Shown: positions 29,701 to 41,700 of the stretch, one piece after another
Position numbering within the stretch: position 1 is the first letter of the stretch
Layout: each line of letters opens with the position of its first letter
Assembly (NCBI GenBank): GCA_905116865.2
Contig: CAJHNH020000224.1
Span: 2,046,910 to 2,110,909, forward strand
DNA length: 64,000 nucleotides
Origin: Candidula unifasciata
Lineage: Eukaryota; Mollusca; Gastropoda; Stylommatophora; Geomitridae
Reading direction: 5' to 3'
Notes under the pieces: model-generated
Told to the model about the DNA's origin: nothing
Databases searched by the model: none
What the model saw: the letters and a program-made list of their open reading frames with translations, nothing else
Program-made: the position numbers and the translations under genes

Positions 29701-32700
29701 CATTGCATATTGCATCAAACTAAGACTAAAAGATTAGTACCGAGTCTACTGAAGCTGCAGTAGCAGGGGGTTACCTGTGCCAGCGTGCAGGTTTTGACTT
29801 CAGATCTGTTTTGAATCTGATTTTTATAATTGACCCTGGACTCCCTGGTCAAAGAGTTTAAAATAAATACCAGGTTTTGTCCCTGGAAGTCAAGGTGGCC
29901 AGCATGACGTTATCGCCAATCAACGCACCATAGGGTTATTAAAAACTATGGGTCTAACCTAATATACCTGATGTGCAGGTGGCGATAAAAGCAACTTTTA
30001 TTTCTTTTCTTTTTTTCTTGTTTTTTCCTTTCACTACTGAGAAAACAATTTTTATTTAACAGAGACATCAGTGGTAATCAGCATAACAGAGGTAGTAGTC
30101 AGCTAGAAGATCCTTTGTTACTTGGAAATGAATCTGGATTGTTGAGAGTAATCCAATACACTAAAAACTCCACTACTAAAATACCTTTTAAACTTAATAA
30201 TTTACTCTTAAAAAAAAAATATTAATTACATTTCAGCTGGTAATTGGCATGTAACTGTGACTACCAGTAGCCAACCTGGCAGTGGCACAGATGCAAATGT
30301 TTTCCTGACAGTTTTTGGAGATAAAGGTCACACAGAACCATTTCATCTTGTATCTGAAAATTATGCATGTTTTCAGCCTGGCATGGTGGACCATTTTGAT
30401 GTAAGTATATTATTCCATAGTTCCCAATATTCTATGAAATTGATTTACAACACAATTGTCACTGAAACTGTGCAGTTGATAATTATTTGAGGTTTTTACA
30501 GTTTTGAGAGCTATGATTTTAAACTAGCTAGTGGCATTTGGTGGTTTGATGGTTTGAACAATGGCTCAACATCATGGTCCATGAGTAGTAACCCATAAGT
30601 GCTCCGTTCTACTTCTAAATCAAGCCTGAGTCCAAACAATTTCAGTGCATTGCACGAACTCGGTAGCAGCGGCGAGGATCCTGTCTGTGCAATGGGGATA
30701 AAGAAAGAAGGAAAAGAAGAAGGAGAAGGAGGAGGAGGAAGGAGGAGGAGGAAGGAGGGAGGAGGAAGGAGGGGGAGGAGGATGGAAGAAGAAGGTTGAA
30801 GAAGGAAAAAGGATGAAAAAGAAGAAATAAGTAGGAGGAGGGAGTAAGGAATAAGAAGATGAAGGAGGAAGACAAAGATAGAAGAAGAAGGAAGAAGAAG
30901 AAGAATAAAGAAGGAAGATGTAGAAGGAAGTTAACCAGAAGAGTCAGCAGTGGGAGGAGGGAAAGGGGGTGAAGGAGAAGAAGAAGAAGTTATATCCTCC
31001 CATTTAAGTTGACCCTCTGCTAACTGTTTAAATCAGTTTGTAGTTTTCATTTGCTTTATTTATTTTTGTCTGTTCTCCATGGTATTCTTTGCATGGTGGC
31101 CACACATGAAGACTTGTGTATTCTTTGTTTGCATTTCATCTCCCACTGGAGAATAAGCCCTCAACCAGTTCTTACCAATCATTTTGTCAGGTGGATTCTG
31201 AAGAGAAAAAAAAACTGACCTTGGCTCCCAGGTCACCTCAGTCTAAAATGGTGAAATGAAGTACCCTGGAGAGTTAAGATGGTTGGCTGGATGTTGACCA
31301 CATCACCCATTGAGTGCCAATTGTGTGTACACATATGAGGCTTGCATGTGCCTGATACACCACTGACATGGAAAGAGTCTTTTACTTTGTACTTGATACA
31401 TTGTTCTGTAGTCTGAATTTGAACTCGGTAGATATGTCATATACTCAACATATTATATAATCTATGTCAACTAATGAGGTTGATCTTACAGACTTTCAGT
31501 CAGTCAGCTTGTCCTTTACAGAACTTCTCTCTGTTTGGGCAAGCCTGAAAGTCTTTCTGTCTCTAGCTAATTCTCCAGCCCTGTGTGCTTTCATAGCCAA
31601 CACATCTTCAATATCCTGAATCCACTTCACAGAGGTCAGTCTCTATGAAGTCTTCTAGAAACTACACCTTCCATGACTGTTCTCTCCAGACCACCTGGGT
31701 TAATTTTAATCAGTTCTTATCAACTCTTTCAGTCTCCAGACCATCTAGGTTAATTTTAATCAGTTCTTTTCAACTCTTTCAGTCTCCAGACCACCTAGAT
31801 TAATTTTAATCAGTTCTTATCAACTCTTTCAGTCTCCAGACCACCTAGGTTAATTTTAATCAGTTCTTATCAACTCTTTCAGTCTCCAGACCACCTAGGT
31901 TAATTTTAATCAGTTCTTATCAACTCTTTCAGTCTCCAGTCTACCATGGCACGACATTTGGTCAACCTTACACTTATAGATATGTTTTGGCTTCTTATGT
32001 GTATTCTTTATTCTCTATTACCTCTGATGTTTAAGCTTTTTATCACATATGTGTGCCACAAAATAAATGTACATTGAGTTCCCACAATAATTTCAGTGGC
32101 CTAAGTTGTTTGAACACCAGTGAGACTTCAAGAGTTTCTCTTTTAGTAATAATATGAGCATTACCTATGGGTATGCGTGGGGTTCATTTTAATCAGTTCT
32201 TATAAACTCTTTCAGTTCCAGAACAATTTTACTTCAACTCATTATATTGTTATATTAACTAATAAGCCACTGACCTATCACATCATTATCATTATCATCA
32301 TAATCAAGTGCCTTGCCAGCTGGTGTAGGTGTTCATGCATCTCCTCAGATCTCAGTGTTCTGAATCAATTCCACTGATCATATTCTTCCATGCTACTGTC
32401 CGTACCATCCACTATAATTTCTGTTCATCTGCCTCTGCCTTTTCTACCAGTAATCTTTCCAGTTGGAATATTTTCCAGTGGTCCTTTTCTCATTACATGA
32501 CCAAAGAACTGTGTCTCCTTCTCATTGTTGTTTCTAATGTTCTACTTTCATTAGCCATTTCCAGGCAATCATTGTTATTCTGGCAGTCCAAGGTATTCAC
32601 AATATTCTTCTCAAGAACCACATCTCAGTAACACAGTTTCCTATAATATAAGTAAAACCCAACACTTGCATCTTGAGTTCTGTATGAGTTGAGACTCTTG

Positions 32701-35700
32701 GGATTTGTCCTGCTGGTTTCTCATCCAGGTTGCAACTTTTAAAGTCACAGGGTTGTTCAGACTTGCGGGTAGCAGTCCATAAGGGTAAAACAGGCAGATA
32801 TCAATGACTTAACACGTTCCCTATAATATGTGTTTATATAACCATATTTTTTTTTAAATGGTAGTTTCTAAGATTTTTGTCAAGAATCTCGGGTTATGGG
32901 CACCCCCCCCCCCCCCCCCAACCACCCTCTCACTCTGGCCTCTAAGGTGAATGGGCTTAGATAAACTTTAATTGGTTTCCATGTGGTTTCAGGGCTGTAC
33001 TTGGAAGGGGGGAGGGGAAAGGCTTATAAGCAAGCATGTTGTAAAGGCAACAGTGATATGAGATTTTTGTCCTGTGAGAAAGTCTTCATGTAGCAGATCA
33101 TTTGCACACTATTTCTCTCATCACAGTCTGCCTGAAAGAGTCTCTTGTCAGATTCCCCCCCCCCCCTGTACACTTTCTTGCCCAAGACATCACTTGTATC
33201 CTGTGCCCATCTTCCCAATGATCTGCCCCTGCCTGTGAGAAACATTCATTATTATTTTGATTTTGTTTTAAATCATCAGATCTGGATGCATCCTGATAAT
33301 ATTGGAAAGATGAAGAAAGTACGGATAGAACATGACAATTCTGGAACAGGAAGTGGGTGGAGGATTGACAAGGTATATTTAAATGATAAAATTTCTCTTT
33401 CAGAGAAGTGCTCTACAGCCTATATGGAAATAAAGGGCTGAATATTGTGTTATGTTCTGTGTGTTTTAGAGCTCCACTTGTGGGAGGGGGGGTGTGTATG
33501 CAGGTGTGTGTGTGTGTGCAATGCTCTGCGGGCCAATGGTTAAACGTCCAAGGGCCAGGTTAGTCCCTTGAGCCTCCAGTCGTATAGCCCTGTTCTATAA
33601 TACCTGGTTATACACATTTTTGCTTTGAGCTTTAGTTCTCTTCTTCTTCTGAGTGTTCACTGGTGGTGAATTTCTATATGATAAAGCTAGATGATGTGAG
33701 GGCCCTTTGGGAGCAAGTGAACAGTGAGGAGGCACAAATATATCATCTTGGTCAGAGGAGAATGGCACTGCGGAGAGTTACCTGGGGATCTGGCAGACAC
33801 TCAGCACTCAAGGGAATGGTGAGACGGATATACAAGCAGACAGTTACTGGTACAATCTGAATTGGAACTCTTCACTTACTGTCACTTACTTACCAACTGT
33901 CCTTTTTAAGGGTAAATGAAGAAGAAGAGTTAACTCTTTGAGTCCCAGCGGGTTTAACGTCAGAGAGAGAGACGTAAAATCAGCACGTTTTGCATTCACT
34001 GGGCTTCTTGGTAGGAACCTATGAATGTATGATGCATTCCTTGGGACTCAAAGAGTTAGGTTCTTGATAGGTCTGTTTTATCCTCATGAGCTGTTACCTG
34101 AAGGTCTGAACTCTACTGTGACTTGCAACCTGGATGAGAAACCAGCAGGACAAATCCTGTATGGGACAAAAATCCTGTATACCTTGTTCAACCTTTTCTC
34201 TTGAAAGCTTGTAATTTGGGCACTTGTAATGGTTATACCTAGTACTTGATGTACTCTGTATTCCTATGTGGGTAAGGATGTGTGGTATGATGAGCTAGTA
34301 GTTAAGGTTCTTGTTATGGATTTATCATCATCATTACAGTCCCATGACACTGCATGTCTTTGGATCAAGACTTGCTGTTGACCGATCAGTTCCTTCCACT
34401 TTTATTGTCAGATGCAATGAATTTCATGTCTGCATATTTTGACGCCTGTTTAGTCAGCCAAGCTGTGTTTCCAGAACTGTCTTTGTCTGCCTCTTTTCCC
34501 AGTAGTCATACACTAGTCATCCCCTTGTGGGATGCAATTTTTCGTTATTTTGAAGCCCCACTCTGGCTTTTACCAGGGGCTGCAATATAACCCGGCCATA
34601 AATATGGTCTAATGGCAGAACGCGGTTTCCGGGACCTCTCCATGGGTGATCCTCATCAACATGGTGGCACTTTGTGTCATCAGGTGTTTATCGCTTGTGT
34701 GATGTCCTGGTTGGGTAAAATGTACTACTACTTTTCCCAGAAGTATTGTTTAGAGAGGCTGGCAGATCTATTAAACATTGGTACTTTGCCTTTTCCATCT
34801 TTCCCCTCTATTAAAATTATGGATCCAGGGCATGATAGTTTGCTTTCATTCTCATGTTCAAATAAGTCATTAAATTCAACCAAATCAATGAGCATTGTGT
34901 ATAAGGTTTGCAAGAGGTGAATGCTGAGTATCTGTCATCATCATGTATTTGTTGTTGTTGCTATAATTTTCTACAATTTCTCAACATGCAAAATGTATAG
35001 TTCTGAATAGGCTATATCATAAGTGGTTATCCAGACACAAGTCAAAGGAAGGCAAAGATAAGTCTTGACCGGTGTCCTATCTGGCCTGATGCACCAGTAT
35101 TTCTGCTGTTTAATCATCATCATCATATTTCAGGTCCTTTATAGAACATTGTCTCTTTCACAACCTAATGCAAAATATTTTGGTCCCTTTCAGTACCTCA
35201 TGGTATTTTAATATTTGAGATGTCTCCAATATCCTAGGTTCACTTTCAAGCCCGGTAACCCTCACTGCTGCTTCCGGGAACTAATTTTTAATATTCAGCT
35301 TATGGGATGTTAGTTTTTGAATCAAATCAAATCAAATATTCAGCTTATGGGAATGCCCTGAGTGCTGTGATGTCGGTTTTTGAATCAAATCAAATCAAAT
35401 TTTCAGCTAAGACCCACCCACACTTGACTACAGGTTACTTCATAAACTTTGGGGGAAAAAGGTTACTACATGTCACTTTGTAACCATTTTGTGTGCCCCA
35501 GTATAACTGTACTATATAGCTATATGACTGAACAGGGTTTCTGGGATTTGTACCTGTTTGATTCTCATCCTTGTGATGTTAATTCTGGAGATTGCAATCC
35601 TGGAGGGGAAAAACATTTTTGTTGTTTTTTCTTCCAAGACTTTTGGCATTTTTACAACTAAAGAATTTAGGTGTTAAGACATGATTCAGTGTATGAACAT

Positions 35701-38700
35701 GTTTTCTTTTATTTTCTTATGTCTTTACCTTTAACAGGGTATTTGGCACACTGTATTATGAGCAAGGCTGCAATAACTGCACCTTTTGGACCAATACATC
35801 TTTTTTTCTGCAAGCTTCCAAATCATCACCTTTTATATGCTTGTTAGAGGGACAATTGTTCTAATCCCCCTTCCCTACCCCCAGTAAAATGGGATACCAG
35901 AACCTGCATGGGGAATTGTGAAGTTCAAACCTTGAAGAATGTCTGTAATTTTTTCTTCTTGACTCATGTTATTAAATGCATGTTCATAACTCTCAAGTTC
36001 ATCTTCTTCTCATGTTTCTTAATATAAAGCTGTGAAGATCTAACAGTTTGTTGCTGTTTTTTTCTAAAATTGTAATTCACCAGAGATTTTTCTCAAGAAT
36101 ATGGGATTTTGCCCCCCTCCCCTTTCCAGCTTCTAGGATGAAAGAATTAAATCACACTTTCATCAGAATCATAATTTTGTTCACTTTCCTGTTCAGCTTG
36201 TAATGGAGAATCAGACCACAGGAGAGAAATACACACTTCATATCAACCACTTCCTCTCCTATCAGGAAATAGATGGAGACATTGTTTATGAGTGTCCTGT
36301 CGGATCATCGCATGGACCTTCCCTTAAAGGTAAGTTAACCAGATGACAGTAGAATAATATACTTGTGCCAGAAAATGAGCTTGTGTGTTTGTGTTTCTGC
36401 ATGACTTTCAGGTGTGTGCCTCTGTATTTATGGCTCACTGTGTGAGTTCTGAGACTCAGTTTGGGGGGGGGGGGGGGGCCTAGACCCACTGCCTGTTAAC
36501 AAGAAAGTAGTGAAAAGTGACTAAATAAGGTGTTTGCTAAAATTGAGTGTTAGGGGTGAACACAGAAGAAGAAAAAGAATAATGTATGCAAATATTAAAA
36601 ATTAGAAGTCTAGTACTAAAACTAGTCACACAATTAGTTAAAGAACAACAGATAAATGGGTTTGGCCATCTGATGTGAATGTCCTGGTATCAACTGCCAA
36701 AGAGGGCATAAATATAATGAAAACAGATTAACGGGAAGATTAATCAAAAGATGAAGTGACGGTATCTAGAACAACCTTAGGCAAGTTGTTGCTTTAACAC
36801 TGACCATAATTTGTTTTTTTTTAGAGACACCTTTTTTCTTTTAATCTTAAGAAATTGAAAATACAGATTTTGAGCAGAAAAACGTAGTTGTAAGACATGA
36901 TCATTTAATATAAAAGGGGAATTGTACAGAAAAGGTTAAGAAATTGTTCTGTATATATAATAAGATCCTCTTTAACGCCTTTATACACATGTGGCATATG
37001 GGAAAGCACCCATATTTTTACAGACCAATCGGCACTAGCTGGGTAATGTGGTCAGCATTACGCTGTCTGTCTTTACTTCCCTAGGACATACATCCTGGTA
37101 CCAATTTTAGGCTGGGTCGACCTGCGTTGCCTCATACCATGATAAAAATCCACACAGCCTGCAGTGGGTTTCGATCGTGGTACGTTGGAATTATGAGCTG
37201 GACTTGCAAACCTAAGCCAGGGATGCCACCTACTGTATATAATGTACAAATAAACATGTGATATGAATACTTTTGACATTCTATTCATTAATTAATTTTT
37301 TTTTAAACTGATAATTTTAAAATTTTAATATAGATTTTAATTCAAGCAAACAAATTACTGGTTTTTTACATATATTCTAAAAACTTTCAATATAAATGTT
37401 AATGTCAATTCACTTTTTACAGTTATTTAATGTCATATTGCAGCCTGTACCTACACAGTGAAAGTGGTCACAGAAGCAGATAAAGATGCTGGAACTCAGG
37501 CTAATGTTTACATAAACATAATTGGCAATGAAGGCGATTCTGGGAAGAGATTCCTGAAAAGCAGTATCGATGGTGGGAACATGTTTGCCAGTGGAAAAGT
37601 ATGAAACAAATGTGGTTTACACTGACATTTATATTTTTTTTAAAATTTTTTTTTCAATTCTTAGTTCATGCATTTTTATGCTAAAACCCATTATTTATAA
37701 AGTCTCTGAGAAGAACAAGTGTCTACCAGGTAGGATAAATTTGTGTCCCTTAAATATATAGTTTAACTCCCCCAAAAAACTATACACAGCTTGATCAAAC
37801 ATTTATTTTTAAAGCAAGAAATTTGCTTCCAAATTATGCCATCAATGTACAAATGTTGTAAAGATAAGTTAATTTACTTCTTCTCCGTGATGTAACTGCC
37901 AGCCTAATTCCTGTTCACTTCACTCTTGGTCTAATAGAAGACCTCTGGAAAACTGAGCTGTAACAATTTTTTGTTTATTTTAAATACATTATCTTTATCT
38001 GCAATGCAGTCTTTTGTATGAATCACTGAGTTCATGCACTTGAACCCAGTGTCCTGATGTTCAGGTTGTCTGAAGCCTGCAAATTGTTTAGCTTTGCATG
38101 AGTCTACTACAATGAGTCTGCCTCAGAGGCAGAGTGACTGATTTGAATGTCTGAGAGACTTCAACTTATGAATTCTATAGTTAAGTGGTTCTCCTCCTTC
38201 CAGCAGCCTGCTAAAAAATGTTGGGAGATAAACAGCAAAAAAAAAAAAAAAAAAACTCAAAGCTATAAGTAAACTTTTACTGTCACTCATCTTTTGCAAA
38301 GCTGTTCCTATGTTTTTTCTTATGATATTGAAGAATGGAGATCAAATGTGGGTTCCATTCTGTTGGGGGTGGATGCCACCCCCCCCCCCCCCTTCCGACA
38401 ATCATGCCATTAAAAATGATTATTAGGACCCAGCTGAAATTGGATGACTAAGGCCAAAAGGAGCAGATAATGCAGCACAGCTGTAAACCACAACACATTG
38501 TGTCAGCCGCCTTATAAAGGGTGAATACAGAAGAAGATGATGTATGCGGGGGGAAAAAAAGTGCTAACAGAACAGTAAGAAGTGAGTTGTTTTTTTAACT
38601 AATTTTGATGTGCATGTTTTAGTAATGTAGTTACATTTGTGGGAATAGAGAGAGATATAAACACTTTCGCCTCATAAAATGAATTTGTTCAGAATTTCAT

Positions 38701-41700
38701 TAAAAAGAAAATGCTTTGTTATAATTATGTACAACTGCCCCAAGAAAATAGAGGAAGAAGAGAAACAGAAGAAGTTTGGAGTTTTTGTCAGCTATTATAA
38801 AATAATCCAGGGGGTTTAAATCTAAGATTGATTAAATCTGATATCAGATTAAGAATATTAATGCCACAACAATAATATGGATCAGAAACCCAAAAATGAC
38901 AACATAATGGGTAATAAATTACAAATATTTATTAATTGTTACCCTTACAGAAAGAAGGTCAAAATATGACAAAATGAGCAACTTTGAGCTCATGGAGAGA
39001 ACTTAATAATCCTAATGAATCCATAAATTATGACAAGACAATTTTACTGCTTAGAACATAAGAGTGCATGGGAATTTACAGCTCGCTCTTCGGGTAGAAC
39101 AGTTCAGGAAGTCAGCGATGCCTTCTCCATGACCACCAGCAGCATGACAATAGAGGTGATGGTGGTGACACAGGCTTTCATGTGGCTGGGATCACAGGAC
39201 TATGCGTGTGTGTGCTGAGTGATTCTTTGAGCATAATTTGGTGGGTCAAGGCAGGCTGGTTACGCAGACAGTAGTTTGAGTCATTGCAAAATTCTCCTGT
39301 GTGTGCAGTTACTTTCATATTCGTCTCAGGACATGCAGGCGTTGTTGGTAATAAGAGAGCTGATAGACTGGCAGGTGCTGCATTAATTGAATATGGCCGG
39401 CCCATGGATCATGCAGACATTGTCATTGCCCTTAGAGAAATGAGACTTTCTGAGGATTTTGGATGCAATGTGTCCACATCACTGCTAAGAATACGTGAAC
39501 TAGGAGTAAAGATCGGCACAGCCAAGCATGAGAAGCACACCGGACGCACACAAAGTCTTGTTAACCAACATAGGACTGGTACGATTAACCGCTCAACGCT
39601 GATGAATATGTTGAGAGGGGAATCTGAGCGCCTATGGGTGTGTCCGGAGTGCTGTGAAGATAATCTAACTTATAACTCAACTCATAACCCATAACTGCTT
39701 AGAATGCACACTGTGAAAGCCCTTAGCAGTTGCTAATCATTAGCTGAGGCTCCAACTTTGCACACAGGTCACCCCCGAACTGCTCTGTTCCTGCACCAGT
39801 GGAAATCGCACACAATGTCCATCACTGTTCCATGTTGAGCTGAATTGAGTTGAGATTTGACATCACAGCACTCAGGGCATTCTCATCTTCAGCAGCCAGC
39901 GCAGAGTTCCAGTACTGATGGTACCGGTCACAATCTGGTTATATGTTTGTCTTACCTTTCCTCTGAGTGTAGTGAGCCGGCAAGACCCTCTGGTTACACC
40001 CAGATGCCTCATTCTATGCAGGCCATAATAATCTTGTTTCTCTACTGATTCCGTTGCTTGTTCTCAAAGGACCTTGACCACATCTGCCTTGTCATGTATC
40101 AATTCACCATCCAGTGGTGCTGATCCAGCTAATCTATCTGCCTGTTCATTGCTCACCAAGCAGGAATGGTCTGGAGAACAGATCCAAAATATGCTCACTG
40201 TTCCATTTGAAAAACTAGTGAAAAAGCATATCAGTTCCAGCAGTTCTGTGTGGTAAATTTTCTCAGTATGATATAAGTGTTTAAATGCCACCCCTAAAAG
40301 CTGTCAGATAAAAAGTACAAATTTGGTTTTGATTTCGATGCTTATGCTGCCCCACACCCAACACCCCACGCCTCCTCTTTTAGATGCGACCACCTCTCTC
40401 TATCACAGCAAAGTATGGCCCTGAGTTCCAGCAAAATCTTGAAGCTCCCATATGCCAAATAAATGTATAAGATAGATCTGCCATCGCTAACAGTTTCCCA
40501 CCAGAATTGCAGTTCACTGTTGACGCAAGCAGTGTTATTGAAGCTAGCATTAGCACATGCCTGTCAGCAGTATTACTCTAAAGTTCTTCCTGGGGAGCAC
40601 ACTCAACAAACAAAAAAATTATAGAAGGTGACCTAAAACCATGAAAAAATACAGTTAGAGATGGATATTACTAATATGGGGAGCATGTGAAGGAAGCTGC
40701 AGGAGATAACAAAGGATAGAAAGGTTTAGAATGAGTGAGCTGAGGGCCAATGATTAACTGGTGAAATGCAGACAAATAAGAAAAATTCAGCTTGAGATGT
40801 TACATTAGAAATATAATATCTACATTTGTCAACCGATCCCCTTTCAACTGCAAGAGATGTGGCATGAAATACATTGGTGAAATAGGTCTATGACTGGCTG
40901 ACAGGTCACTGACAGGTCACTTTTGGATTTGCAGAAGGATGCCCTGAAAACAGTACCATTGCACTTCAATTTCCAGGATCACCAAGGTGTCCTCGACATG
41001 GAGGTGACAGCCATTAAATCTAGCCACTCCAGCGACAGAGTCTGCAAGTCTCTTGAAAATCGTTTTATTTACACTTTGGGTTGTTTAAAACCCTCCAGAC
41101 CGAATTGTCAACACAGTTTTGTTTAAACTCCTAGGGGATTGAACTGCCCTCACAGTTTTATCTCAAACCCCCTAGTTATGGCCCCTGGTACTCCACAGGG
41201 GGTATTTATTCCCCTGGCTCACGTGTGTCGGCAGTCTGCTGAGAATTCATCGACCCGGCTGCTTCGAGATACCAGCTAAGTAATTTTGTGTATTTGTGTG
41301 GTATTGTTTGATTTGTGTATGTGCTGATGAAGGCTCCATAGCCGCAAGGTTCAGGTTTTGTTTGTATCTGTTATATTGTGAAGCTTGCTAATATACTTTT
41401 CATTCAGTTTTATATCTTTTCTTGATATCTTTGCAGACAAACACTTTTCTGGTTAAAGCTGTTGATCTGGGTGACCTTGACAGAGTAGTTATAGGTCACG
41501 ATGGTGTGGGACCTAGTGCAGACTGGAAACTTCAGTGTGTGATTATTAGAACAGATGATGGGGACAGTCCTGAGTCTTGTGTTTTCCCGTGTGGAAAGTA
41601 AGTTTGGTAGTCTCATACAACCATACAGTTTACTTTTGCACATCAGATACCTTTTCTTTGTCTTCTTCATCTTTAAAACATAGTGGTAAAGCATCGAATC

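Noticed and set aside
32177..32631. Plus-strand ORFs of 66 and 100 codons
   Set aside because: The minus strand encodes the LINE C-terminal motif here, so these are shadows.
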